Part shown: positions 1 through 8,344 of the stretch, one piece after another
Numbering within the stretch: position 1 is the first letter of the stretch
Layout: every line of letters begins with the position of its first letter
Origin: Acidobacteriota bacterium
GTDB lineage: Bacteria > Acidobacteriota > Thermoanaerobaculia > Multivoradales > SZUA-115
NCBI GenBank assembly: GCA_024277255.1
Contig: JAJRVQ010000128.1
Span: 1 to 39,284 of the forward strand
Direction: 5' to 3'
DNA: 39,284 nt
The notes under the pieces: model-generated
The model's database searches: none
The model's input: only the letters and a program-made list of their open reading frames with translations
What the model was told of the DNA's origin: nothing
Program-made: the position numbers and the translations under genes

Positions 1-275
1 AGAGTCCCATTCGCTCTACAGTCTTGGGGCCCAATTGAACTCCCGCACTGAACAAACTGCGCTGAGATTTGCGTTGTCCGAGCATGTTCAATTATACGCC
101 TGATTCACGCCACTTTCCGGCCGGACCTCTAGAAGGCGAAGTCTCGGTCTTCACGCGGCTTGGGTAGGATACTCAGTGACTGACCCTTCGTGAAGCTGGG
201 TCGAGTCGGAGGGGGAGTCGGGGGAGTTCGCTTGATTGATTGGCGTTGGCGAACAATCGCCAAACAAGTGCAAGA

Positions 276-956
276 TCAGTCCGTGAATGTCCCCTGCACC
301 GGCTTCAATTCAGGAAGCGGCTCGCCGGGGTTCTTCTTTCGGAAGTGTTTAGAGACTGCTGCGAAGTCTTCCAGATTCGCCCGTTGGGCGTTGTCCGCAG
401 CCTCGTAGAGGCCGTCAGTTAGGCCCTGTAGTGGTTCGGTGATATCAGGACCCAGGAGAGTATCCATATCTTCTGGCGTAGGAAGTGGAGAGTGAGTCTC
501 CATGACGCAGACGAGACGTTTGATCAGCGCTCCGTGGGCTGCGTTCCGAGCGTCGATCACTCCAAGAAGGGTTCTGAACTGACTCTGCCCGAGAGAGACT
601 TGGTAGAGCAACTCGCTGGCTTCGGAATCGAGAAGGAAGCTGAGCCCTTCAAGGTCGAGCTGCTCCTGCAGAGGCAACTGTAGGAACTGTGGGAGCCTTC
701 GCCAACGGATGGGGTCCTCCTGGTAGGGCTCTAGGTAGAGACGGATAAAATTCTCCAGAAAGGAGCGCTGCATCGCCAGTACGAAGAGAGTCTTCCGCAA
801 AGCCGATCGCCGCCCCTCTGCCTGGTCTTCACTCTTAGATCGACGTTCGAATCGGAATGCAAACCAGGCACCAGAAAACGTGCCCAAGCCCGCTAGGAGG
901 AATTCCCATAGGAACTTCATCTCGGCCAAGGTATCGATCCATCCCTTTGTCAACAT
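276..956 (-). CDS. membrane-anchored hypothetical protein
   Basis: A 226-residue protein of no family I recognise. Residues about 14-34 form one hydrophobic segment (FLWEFLLAGLGTFSGAWFAF) followed by a strongly charged stretch (RFERRSKSEDQAEGRR), so it is probably a single-pass inner-membrane protein with a cytoplasmic, largely helical C-terminal domain. The ATG start is supported by a purine-rich GGGGG ribosome site about 6 bases upstream. It stands alone, about 450 bp from tRNA-Phe, and may be accessory. No catalytic motif is visible, so no function is assigned. Confidence 0.7.
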   Translation of the reverse strand: MLTKGWIDTLAEMKFLWEFLLAGLGTFSGAWFAFRFERRSKSEDQAEGRRSALRKTLFVLAMQRSFLENFIRLYLEPYQEDPIRWRRLPQFLQLPLQEQLDLEGLSFLLDSEASELLYQVSLGQSQFRTLLGVIDARNAAHGALIKRLVCVMETHSPLPTPEDMDTLLGPDITEPLQGLTDGLYEAADNAQRANLEDFAAVSKHFRKKNPGEPLPELKPVQGTFTD

Positions 957-1407
957 GCTGCCCCCTTTAGTGTGAGAACGAAGCTGCTGATTGTAACTCG
1001 TGGCTGATCACGAACGACTTGCTGAGTCGCCGAATCAAGTGTGCGGGGAGTTCCGTTTCTTACCCCTTCTCCCATGAAAGCAGCCTTGGTCTACACGATC
1101 TCCCCCCGGTTTCGCGAACACCAAGCTAAGCCCTGATAATGGGCTTTGGGAGCTTCGGATGGGTTCAATTCGACGGCGATTCAGTCGGGCTGAGTGACCG
1201 ACACCAGTTCCAGCACCCCGAGGCGCACCCCCCCCCCAACACGCAGTCCCCAGTTTCCTGTCCACTGTGATGGTCGCGCCGGTGCTTCCCCAGCACCCCA
1301 GTATCCCCGAATCGCCCCCAGCCTTCCAACCCCCGCTCACCCCAACGCCAAAGCCACTCAGCCTCCGGCTGAGTCCTTGCAAACCATTGATTCTAAAAGG
1401 GGATAGT
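957..1407. other. intergenic stretch with no supported gene
   Basis: About 450 bp between the hypothetical membrane protein and tRNA-Phe. Open frames exist on both strands, but their translations are low-complexity (Pro/Ser/Thr-rich on plus, Gly/Arg-rich on minus) and lack ribosome sites. A C-rich tract lies near 1225-1235. I see no hairpin, repeat or RNA gene in it. Confidence 0.5.
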
Positions 1408-1483
1408 TGGTGCCCAGGGGCGGAATCGAACCACCGACACCGCGATTTTCAGTCGCGTGCTCTACCAACTGAGCTACCTGGGC
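1408..1483 (-). tRNA. tRNA-Phe (anticodon GAA)
   Basis: Read on the minus strand the 76 nt fold as a complete cloverleaf: acceptor GCCCAGG pairs with CCTGGGC, D stem GCTC/GAGC, anticodon stem CGCGA/TCGCG around loop CTGAAAA (anticodon GAA), and T arm GGTGG-TTCGATT-CCGCC. The discriminator is A and the 3' CCA is encoded in the DNA. It delivers phenylalanine to UUC/UUU codons. Confidence 0.97.
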
Positions 1484-1500
1484 TCTCTGTGGCGCGGCAA

Positions 1501-1529
1501 AGTCTACACTAGGGGGGCATGGCTGCCAA
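1501..1529 (-). promoter_or_regulatory. sigma70-type promoter of tRNA-Phe
   Basis: On the minus strand TTGGCA and TAGACT are separated by exactly 17 bp, 5/6 and 4/6 matches to the -35 and -10 consensus. The -10 box ends about 18 bp before the mature tRNA 5' end, which allows a short 5' leader for RNase P. Confidence 0.6.
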
Positions 1530-1696
1530 GGGTGGGAGTTGGGTTGTTTCTCGGGGGGTGTGGGGCGGCCTGGTTGGTGGCGGGTTTGGGTGGTCGGTCG
1601 GCGCTTTGAGTGGGGCGGTTGGTGGGGTGTAGGGCTGACGGAGTTAGACTAATGTCCGGTGCGGCGAAGGTGGTCGGTTTTTCTTTGGAGTGCGCT

Positions 1697-3550
1697 ATGC
1701 GGTTCTTCCAGCTGTGGCTTCGGTGGGTCGGTGTTTTCTTGGTCTTGGTTCTTGGGGTCTCTGGTCCGGTGTTGGCGGATTCGGCGCAGGAGGGGCAGGT
1801 CGGGCCGGTGGAGTCGCGGGTTTGGACGGCTCAGGATGCTCAGATCGTGCTGCGCTTCAATATGGATCTGCTGGCCGATCTTGGGCTGCGGCTGGTCGAG
1901 GTGGAGGAGGGGTCGTTCGGTTCGCTGGCCGGTGAGATGACGTTCCATTCGCTCTCTCCGCATGGCCTGCGTTTTTCTTCGGTCGGCCGGTCGTTTCAGG
2001 ATTTTGTCTCCGGAGGGCTGCGCGTGCAGGGGGGATTCAGCCTGCGCTGGGCGGGCGGTGAGGTTTCGCTGGAGCAGTTCGAGGTGCGGCGTGGCTCGAC
2101 GCCGCGGACGCTTTCGCTGGTCGATCGCGCGGGCCGCGAGTTGCTGATGGCCAACCTGATGCACCTTTTTCTGGAGGAGGATGGTCGCCTCCGAATCACC
2201 TACATGGACGTTCGCCTGTCGCAGCTGTTCGCCAATCTGCTCGGAATGCCGAAGCGCGCCGGTCTTGGGGTCGCCAGCTTGGAGCTTCTGGCGTCGACGG
2301 ATCTCCCCGCGTCGACGATGGGCACCGGTTGCACCAATCCGACTTGGACGGGGATCATCGACGTTGCCTTGACCGATATCCCGCAGGTTGGCCAGACGGT
2401 TCGTGAGGCGGGAGTGCGGGTGGTGGTGACTCCCTCGGCTGCGCTGATGAACGTCGGGACGGCGGAGGTGCCGTGGTATCAGAAGTTCACTGCCAATCCG
2501 AAGCCGCCGTACAACAACGATCAGCACCCGTTCCTGGTCTGGGCGATGTACCGGCAGATGGACGGTCGGTTGGAGCAGATCGCGCAGTCTGCGCTCAAGC
2601 ACGCCTTTGCCACGGTCAACAACAATTGCCTGCCCTGTGTTGCCGGCCATATTCTTTGGGCCGGCACCGGAGCCCCCGGCCATCCGGTGAGCGGCTGCAC
2701 CGACGTCTACGGCAAGATCACCAATGAGAAGCGCAACTTCCTCGGCCCGCGTCACGAGATCACGGCACACACTGGCGTCTGGCAGCGCTGTGGCTCGATC
2801 TTCGATCCGGATTGCGACGGCGTGGAGGACATTCCACCGGTGATCGACGCCTTCGACCGCAGGATGGCGGTGGTGGAGGCCGATCTCGATCTGGTCGGTG
2901 CGCGGTACTTCCTCGACTCGTGGTACGTGGTTCGCGATGACGTGAACATCTTCAACACCATGGGTTATCGCGAGCTGGACCCGCAACTCGACGGCAACGT
3001 GTGGAACTTCAGCCAGGTCGGCGGATTCCATCAGGGGTCGGTAGTCGACGGCTGGGTCGACACGGCGGATCCCGGACGCGACGCGATGAACGTCACCTCT
3101 GACACCGGCGTTGGACACCTCCAGGTCGCCGTCCGCGTCAACTACCAGGGTGGCGGTCTCTATCGCTACGAATATGCCGTGATGAACCACGACTTCGACG
3201 CCCAAGTGCGCTCGGTATCCGTGCCTTTGCCCGCCGGGGCCACCGCGAACTCGCTGACTTTTCACGACCCGGATACCGATCCGACCACCGATTGGACTGG
3301 GGCGGTATCGGCGAGCGCGGTCACCTGGCAAGCTCCCTCGGCCGGCGCCGCGCTCGACTGGGGGACTTTGTTCAGCTTCGGCTTTTCTGCCTCGGCGCCC
3401 CCCGAGACGCTTTCGATGACGCTCGAGGCGCAGGAGCACGGCTCGGCGCCGTCGATCGAGGTGGCAACGCTGGCGCCTGGGAGGCCGGCGCTGTTTGCCG
3501 ATGGCTTTGAGAGCGCTGACTTTTCCGCTTGGGCGATGGTGGTCGAGTAG
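1697..3550 (+). CDS. secreted protein with C-terminal DGFES-type tail
   Basis: A 617-residue protein. The chosen ATG has GGAG 6 bases upstream and opens a signal peptide (MRFFQLWLRWVGVFLVLVLG..., cleavage probably near VLA-DS); an earlier in-frame start would put 29 extra residues before it. The body is rich in aromatic and acidic residues, with paired cysteines (TGCTN, NNCLPC, SGCTD, QRCGSIFDPDCDG) that suggest an extracytoplasmic disulfide-bonded fold. The last residues, FADGFESADFSAW, resemble the short conserved tail of many secreted Acidobacteriota proteins. No enzyme family is recognised. Its last 179 bp overlap tail-to-tail with the RES toxin gene. Confidence 0.75.
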   Translation: MRFFQLWLRWVGVFLVLVLGVSGPVLADSAQEGQVGPVESRVWTAQDAQIVLRFNMDLLADLGLRLVEVEEGSFGSLAGEMTFHSLSPHGLRFSSVGRSFQDFVSGGLRVQGGFSLRWAGGEVSLEQFEVRRGSTPRTLSLVDRAGRELLMANLMHLFLEEDGRLRITYMDVRLSQLFANLLGMPKRAGLGVASLELLASTDLPASTMGTGCTNPTWTGIIDVALTDIPQVGQTVREAGVRVVVTPSAALMNVGTAEVPWYQKFTANPKPPYNNDQHPFLVWAMYRQMDGRLEQIAQSALKHAFATVNNNCLPCVAGHILWAGTGAPGHPVSGCTDVYGKITNEKRNFLGPRHEITAHTGVWQRCGSIFDPDCDGVEDIPPVIDAFDRRMAVVEADLDLVGARYFLDSWYVVRDDVNIFNTMGYRELDPQLDGNVWNFSQVGGFHQGSVVDGWVDTADPGRDAMNVTSDTGVGHLQVAVRVNYQGGGLYRYEYAVMNHDFDAQVRSVSVPLPAGATANSLTFHDPDTDPTTDWTGAVSASAVTWQAPSAGAALDWGTLFSFGFSASAPPETLSMTLEAQEHGSAPSIEVATLAPGRPALFADGFESADFSAWAMVVE

Positions 3551-4061
3551 CGGCCGGCCTCTGCTGCTCCGGTTTCCACATCCGGGGATCGAAGTAGAAC
3601 GGTTCGATGGACTCCACCCGAATGCGGTCGCTGTCCGCGTGGCGCGGGTTGAGCAGCAGGTTGCGCTCGCTTGGGATGACGGCGGACGGCACCCATAGCG
3701 CGAGGCTCTCCGCTGACTGAGCCCAGGCGGTACCGATTTCTCTGAGACCTTCCGTAGCGGGGAAGCTTCTCCAGCCCTCGGGCAGCTCTGAGACGGTCAA
3801 TTCCGGGATTACCATTCCGGCGGGCAGGCTGGCGGCGATGGCGACCAGGTCGAGAGGAGCGTTTTCCGGTTCCAGGTGGACGAACAGTTCGAGTGCCGCC
3901 AGCGACAAACTCGACGACGCGTAGACCATCGGCGTGCCACTGTGGTTCCAGCGGCCTCCGTACCGCCTAGCACCCTCGCCGTCGAACGCGTCGTCGGCGT
4001 GACGGGAAGCCAGGAGGCGCCATACCGTAGGCCTGGTGCGACCGGAAGAGGACTTTGCCAT
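3372..4061 (-). CDS. RES-domain toxin (NAD+ phosphorylase/hydrolase family)
   Basis: A 229-residue protein of the RES family, toxins that degrade cellular NAD+ (MbcT is the studied example). Residues about 12-160 show the family pattern: VWRLLASRHADDAFDGEG, ARRYGGRWNHSGTPMVYASS (Arg), ALELFVHL (Glu58) and WVPSAVIP (Ser126), so the name-giving Arg, Glu and Ser are all present. The domain ends at about FYFDPRMWK; residues 164-229 are a Pro/Ser/Arg-rich tail encoded mostly antisense to the convergent secreted-protein gene. That tail is not part of the RES fold and probably arose by loss of an earlier stop codon. The start lacks a good ribosome site and lies 93 bp after the antitoxin stop, looser spacing than usual for such pairs. 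Confidence 0.85.
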   Translation of the reverse strand: MAKSSSGRTRPTVWRLLASRHADDAFDGEGARRYGGRWNHSGTPMVYASSSLSLAALELFVHLEPENAPLDLVAIAASLPAGMVIPELTVSELPEGWRSFPATEGLREIGTAWAQSAESLALWVPSAVIPSERNLLLNPRHADSDRIRVESIEPFYFDPRMWKPEQQRPAATRPPSPKRKSQRSQSHRQTAPASQAPALPPRSTAPSRAPAPRASSKASRGAPRQKSRS

Positions 4062-4154
4062 GATCAGAAAGGATGGGGTCTTGCCAGAGGATAGGAAAAA
4101 GGCGGACTGGGATCTCGGGGCTTTCAGGGTCCAGGTGGGGGAGGAGTCTTGGCA

Positions 4155-4589
4155 CTAGCTGTAAACGCCGAACTCGATTCGGCCGAGGATCTCTTCGACC
4201 TGGCGGACTCCGGCGTCGGTGTCGAGTAGGTCTACCGGATTCTGATTCGCCAGGGCGCGATTGGGTTTTCTCAGCCACGAGGCGGCCTTTTCTTGGCTGC
4301 CGAGGACTTCGACAGCCTGCGCTGCGATCCTCGCCAGTCGAAAGAGGCGGTCACTTTCGTCCGGATTGAGCCTCTGCTCTCGCTTGCGTCGGGTCAAAGT
4401 GCGCAGCGGCAAGTGCAGGGCCGATGATACGTGCTCTCGTTCAAGTTGAAAGGTCGACATGATGGCTTCCAGTGCTGAATAGGGGAGACCGTCGCGTATG
4501 CAACCTCGGAATTCGTCGAGGCTGTGCGTCGTGGCGTGCAAGACGCCAGGTCCTCCTAGAGCTTCATAGATGGTGGCAGCTTTTGGCAT
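4155..4589 (-). CDS. Xre/MbcA/ParS-type antitoxin of the RES toxin
   Basis: A 144-residue antitoxin preceding the RES gene. The C-terminal half has the toxin-binding (DUF2384) signature: AASWLRKPNRALANQNPVD, then LLDTDAG, and the terminal RIEFGVYS. The N-terminal half, with LPLRTLTRRKREQ, is the Xre-like DNA-binding part. The start MPKAATIYEALGG is fixed by GGAGGG 7 bases upstream; a longer frame to 4688 would begin inside the promoter. It should neutralise the NAD-degrading toxin and repress its own operon, as known for this family. Confidence 0.9.
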   Translation of the reverse strand: MPKAATIYEALGGPGVLHATTHSLDEFRGCIRDGLPYSALEAIMSTFQLEREHVSSALHLPLRTLTRRKREQRLNPDESDRLFRLARIAAQAVEVLGSQEKAASWLRKPNRALANQNPVDLLDTDAGVRQVEEILGRIEFGVYS

Positions 4590-4645
4590 CGCAAACCCTC
4601 CGTGTAAACCTCCAAAGAAAACCGACCCCCGGCCAGTTGGCGTTG

Positions 4646-4674
4646 ATTCTATCGCCATATGGCCTTGATGGCAA
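4646..4674 (-). promoter_or_regulatory. promoter with palindromic operator of the RES/Xre operon
   Basis: On the minus strand TTGCCA, 17 bp, TAGAAT is a good sigma70 promoter placed about 57 bp before the antitoxin start. The perfect 10-bp palindrome GCCATATGGC (4654-4663) lies in the spacer, where bound antitoxin would block RNA polymerase. Autoregulation is inferred from family behaviour and this placement. Confidence 0.6.
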
Positions 4675-4730
4675 CCCGAGGTCAGCAACTCGCCGGATCC
4701 CTCCGTCGCCGCAACCCTCAGTTCGCACCC

Positions 4731-7466
4731 TCAATCCGCGTAGTAGCCGCGCTGGGTGCTGGCGTTGACGCCGGCGCGCAGCACCTCTACATGAATGGTG
4801 CGAAAGGCCGGGCCGGAGCTACCCTGGGAGGATTGGTAGGCGATCAGGTACTGCGAGCGCAACTCGCGCTCGATCGCGGAGTAGATGGGGTCGAGCTCTT
4901 CGATGGTGTCGATGGTGTAGGCCCGGCCGCCGGTTTGCTCGGCAAGAGCTTTGAGTTTACTCAGCAGCGCCTGGTTGCTCTTGGCTGGCCGATCGCCTCC
5001 GCCGCGGGCGAACCTGCCCTGGGTGCGCAGCGCGATCGGATAGATGGCGACCCCGGCTCGGCGGGCGAATTCGAGAACTCCGCCGTAGCCGATCAGGCTG
5101 TTTTCTTCCGCCCCGTCGGTGAGCAGGATCAGGGCCCGCTTACCCTCCAGGCCGCCGAAATAGTAGAGCGAATTGGCCAAGCTGTCGAAGAGCGCGGTGC
5201 TGCCGGCTGGGCGCAGATCACGCAGGCCGGCGTCGAGCTGGGCAACATCGCCGGTGAACGGCACCACCAGCTCATGCTCGTGGTTGAAGGTCAGCAGGGC
5301 GGCGCGGTCCTTGGCGGTGACCACGGTGTCGAAAAACCGGCGTGCGGCGTTGCTCGCGCGGTGGAGGCGCCCGCCCATCGATTCGGAGGTATCCATTAGC
5401 ACGGCGGCGTAGAGCGGTAGGTGTTCCACCCGCTCAAAGCGCGAGATGGATTGCCGGATTCCGTCTTCGTAGACGGCGAAGTCGTCGGCCTGCAAGTCGA
5501 CCACCGGCTGGTCGAGCCCTTGGTGCGCGGAGAGGAAGAGTTCCACCAGGTCGACCTCGACCTTTTCGCTCGCCACCCCGCTGTTGATCACCAGGCCGTC
5601 GTCGGTGCTGCGCCCGTCGGTGAGCCGCGCTACGGCGCGGATGGTGCCGATCTGGCCCGGTTTGGGCAGCGGGATTTCGACCAGAAACGGAGGCGTTCGC
5701 GAGGAAATGACGAGGCGGTCGTCGAAGTAGAAATCGACCCGGTCGAGCTGCGCTCCGCGGGGTACATCGACCCTGACTCGGGCGGGTGCGATGAGGGAAT
5801 AGCTGCCCCCGGGCCGTGGCTCGATCAGCTGGATGCGGAACCGGTGGGGTCCGGCGTTGATCTCGATTCGATCGTCAGCCAGTTCGCGGCCGTCCCTCGC
5901 CAAGGCGGTGGCGCTCACCAGATGCGGCCGCGGTCGGTCGCCGAGGTCGAGTACAACGGTGAAGGGTGGGGTGTGTTGGTCATCGGTAGGCTGTGCGTCG
6001 TTGGGCTGGCTGCCGATGGGCTGGCCGTCGAGCTGCCAGCGGACGGTGGCGATCTCCTCGCCGGTGACCATCGCCTGTACCTCGAGGAGGCCGAGATGGA
6101 GCCCACCGGGGGGAGGCAGGATCCCAAGGCTGTCGCGGCGCAGGACCAGGGCCGGTCTGCTCTCGCTGAGCAGCGTGGCGCGCCGGGGGCCGGCGGGAGG
6201 AGGCAGGCGATGGCCGGCGGGCGCCTGGCGTAGATCCGGCACCTTCAGGGTGAAGAGGTCGCGGTAGCGTGTTGCGCTTTCGATCTCTTCGACAGTGAGT
6301 GCCAGGGTGTAGTCGCCCGGCGGCAGGGTGCGATAGAAGAGGAAGGAAAGCGGCGAATCGAGGTCGTCGTCCCACGGGTGCAGGCGAGAGAGGTAAGCGC
6401 GGTAGAGAAAGTGGGAGTGGAGTGTCGAGCCCGAAATGACCTCGCCGCTGATCGCCAGGTGCTGGAGAGGGTTCTTGCCGCGCAGAGAAGCCAGCTGGGC
6501 ACGGCTGAGGTCGAGGCGCAACTCGACGACGGTCCTCTCTTCTCGCAGGCCGGGGAAGGCGATTCTCAGCGTCGCGGGAAGCGACGCGGCGGCGATCGGC
6601 AAGTCGCCTGATGGCGGGTCGAGTCCGGCCGCCTTCCGGGAGGGCAGGTCGGCGATCTCTTCGATCTCGCTGCGCGACAGCGCCTGAGCCAGCGCACGCT
6701 CGAGCGCCTCGAATTCCGGTTGGTTTCGCCGGTAGCACAACCCGCGATCGACACTCTCGGCGATCGAGCGCAGGGTCACATAATCGGTGTTGAAGCGGCT
6801 GCGGTAGCGGGGGAAAAGGAGGCCGGCGACGCCCTCCTGCGGCGCCCATTGGCGGACACCGCGAAGGGAGGAGGATTCGCCCGTGCCGATGGCCGCCATC
6901 GCATCGGGCAGCAGGAAGACCAGGTAGATCGGCCGGTCTCCGGGGCCGTGATAGCGCTGCGAAAGGTAGTACCAGACTTCGAGCGGCTGGATCGGAAACT
7001 CTCCCCACGGCTTGGTACAGGGCAGCTCGAAGATACGCCGTGGCGGTCCGAGCAAGAGAATCGCCTCGGCGCGCGGGTCGGCGAGGTCGGCGATCCCGGC
7101 CTTCGAGGCCCACTCGCGCGCTTGTCCGATGCGTTGAGTCCACCGGCGGCGCAGTTCGTTCTCAGGGGTGAAGGGTGTGGGATCACGACGCTGCCAGAAG
7201 AGGTGGATGAAGGCTTCGCGCTCGCTGTCCTCGCCGAGGCTCAGGAAGTGGATCTTCTCGGCCTCGCTGATCAGCAAGCGGACTTCCTCCAGCCAGCGCC
7301 GCTGATCGATCTTCGTAGCGGCGGCCAGAGGAGTGGCGAGAGTTCCATCCGCGGTCACGGCCTGGACGGCCGCGGGCGTACGCCCGGCTAGACCGGTCAA
7401 GGCCAGCAGGAGGAGGATGGCCGGCGGTGGTAGAACCTGCTGCCACCGCCCCGTTCCGCGCTTCAT
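4731..7466 (-). CDS. secreted GWxTD-domain / von Willebrand factor A protein
   Basis: About 911 residues. The start chosen gives a classical signal peptide (MKRGTG..., then AILLLLALTGLAG); an ATG 27 bp upstream is possible and neither has a strong ribosome site. The N-terminal region (about 40-220) resembles the GWxTD domain of Acidobacteriota/Bacteroidota proteins, with RWLEEVRLLI, AFIHLFWQRRDPTP and AILLLGPPRRIFELP, although the name-giving GWxTD itself is degenerate (GIADLADPRAEA). The middle looks like beta-sandwich repeats. The C-terminal third is a VWA domain preceded by DDFAVYEDG, with MIDAS residues DTSES, a Thr in the AGSTALFDSL loop and LILLTDGAEEN. VWA domains bind partner proteins through a metal ion; the partner is unknown. 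Confidence 0.85.
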   Translation of the reverse strand: MKRGTGRWQQVLPPPAILLLLALTGLAGRTPAAVQAVTADGTLATPLAAATKIDQRRWLEEVRLLISEAEKIHFLSLGEDSEREAFIHLFWQRRDPTPFTPENELRRRWTQRIGQAREWASKAGIADLADPRAEAILLLGPPRRIFELPCTKPWGEFPIQPLEVWYYLSQRYHGPGDRPIYLVFLLPDAMAAIGTGESSSLRGVRQWAPQEGVAGLLFPRYRSRFNTDYVTLRSIAESVDRGLCYRRNQPEFEALERALAQALSRSEIEEIADLPSRKAAGLDPPSGDLPIAAASLPATLRIAFPGLREERTVVELRLDLSRAQLASLRGKNPLQHLAISGEVISGSTLHSHFLYRAYLSRLHPWDDDLDSPLSFLFYRTLPPGDYTLALTVEEIESATRYRDLFTLKVPDLRQAPAGHRLPPPAGPRRATLLSESRPALVLRRDSLGILPPPGGLHLGLLEVQAMVTGEEIATVRWQLDGQPIGSQPNDAQPTDDQHTPPFTVVLDLGDRPRPHLVSATALARDGRELADDRIEINAGPHRFRIQLIEPRPGGSYSLIAPARVRVDVPRGAQLDRVDFYFDDRLVISSRTPPFLVEIPLPKPGQIGTIRAVARLTDGRSTDDGLVINSGVASEKVEVDLVELFLSAHQGLDQPVVDLQADDFAVYEDGIRQSISRFERVEHLPLYAAVLMDTSESMGGRLHRASNAARRFFDTVVTAKDRAALLTFNHEHELVVPFTGDVAQLDAGLRDLRPAGSTALFDSLANSLYYFGGLEGKRALILLTDGAEENSLIGYGGVLEFARRAGVAIYPIALRTQGRFARGGGDRPAKSNQALLSKLKALAEQTGGRAYTIDTIEELDPIYSAIERELRSQYLIAYQSSQGSSGPAFRTIHVEVLRAGVNASTQRGYYAD

Positions 7467-7574
7467 CGAGGTCACTCTGCCACGATGAAGCATGGCTCAT
7501 GCCAGGCGAGGACCGGTCTGAGGGGGCGGATCGTCCTCAGCCGTGGAGAGGAGTGTCCCCAAACGAGAGGCGAG

Positions 7575-8123
7575 TCAGTTCCCGGGAGTCAGATCGAGCG
7601 TCAGCTTGATCATGTCGTGCGAGTTGCCGTCCGGATCGACCCCGTAGCCTGGAAACACGTGCTCGGCGAAGCCCAGTTGGCGCAAAGTCGTGATGGCGTC
7701 CGCCTCTTCCTCGGCGATCAGCATGCAAGTGAGGAAGTGCAGGCCGCTGTCGCGGGCGATGGCGATGAAGTTGTTGACCAGCATGGTTCCGAGGCCGAGG
7801 CCACGGCAGGCCGGATCCATCAGCCACTTGATGCGGCCCACCATGCGAAGCGGACCCCGCCGGCGCTGGTGGAGGGAGGCGTCGGCGACGATGCGGTTGC
7901 CGTCCAGGGCGAGAAGGGGCAGGACCTTCGAGTAGTCGATGTTGTTGCCCCAACTCTCCACTAGGGAGCGGTCCGTCACCCGATCCCAGGCAAAACGCCG
8001 AACCTCAGCCGGTAGGCGGAGGAAGAACTCGTGCAAGGCGCCGGTGTCTCGCCCCGAAAAAGGGCGGATCAGCAGTTTTTGGCCATCGCGAAGCACGGCC
8101 TCCTGGGGAAAACGATGCGGCAT
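7575..8123 (-). CDS. GNAT-family N-acetyltransferase
   Basis: A 182-residue single-domain acetyltransferase. The start MPHRFPQEAVLRDGQ is supported by AAGGAGAG 5-6 bases upstream; earlier starts would run through that site. The acetyl-CoA pyrophosphate loop appears as DPACRGLGLGTMLVNNF, the R-x-x-G-x-G motif, followed by a typical second half (AITTLRQLGFAEHVFPGYG). The opening LRDGQKLLIRPFSGRDTGAL resembles GNAT domains that act on proteins or are fused to CoA-binding domains. The substrate cannot be told. It is on the same strand as, and upstream of, the GWxTD/VWA gene with about 108 bp between. Confidence 0.85.
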   Translation of the reverse strand: MPHRFPQEAVLRDGQKLLIRPFSGRDTGALHEFFLRLPAEVRRFAWDRVTDRSLVESWGNNIDYSKVLPLLALDGNRIVADASLHQRRRGPLRMVGRIKWLMDPACRGLGLGTMLVNNFIAIARDSGLHFLTCMLIAEEEADAITTLRQLGFAEHVFPGYGVDPDGNSHDMIKLTLDLTPGN

Positions 8124-8344
8124 TATCTCTCCTTGCGTGCTCGATTCTGAAGGCTGATTCAACTCGCTTCGACGCACCGTGGAGGGTGTTGCTGAAGCGA
8201 TTCTTAGGTAAAACGCAGTCAAATCCTAGCACAGGGAGGCAGCTCCCATCAGCCTCGATCCGGCGCCCGAACCGAGGTTCGTTTCCCCTACTGTTGGGGC
8301 GCGACTCGTCGTGCCCGTCCCCCATCCATCGAGCCCACCCCCGG

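Noticed and set aside
1408..1483. tRNA-Phe as an integration site of a mobile element
   Set aside because: No integrase gene and no second copy of the tRNA 3' end was found in the window.
1649..3439. 596-codon open frame antisense to the secreted protein
   Set aside because: Arg/His/Pro-rich low-complexity translation with no motif; the plus-strand gene has a signal peptide, ribosome site and codon pattern. It is a GC-rich shadow.
5980..7143. 387-codon frame inside the GWxTD/VWA gene
   Set aside because: Arg/Pro/Ala-rich out-of-frame translation of a recognised gene on the same strand.
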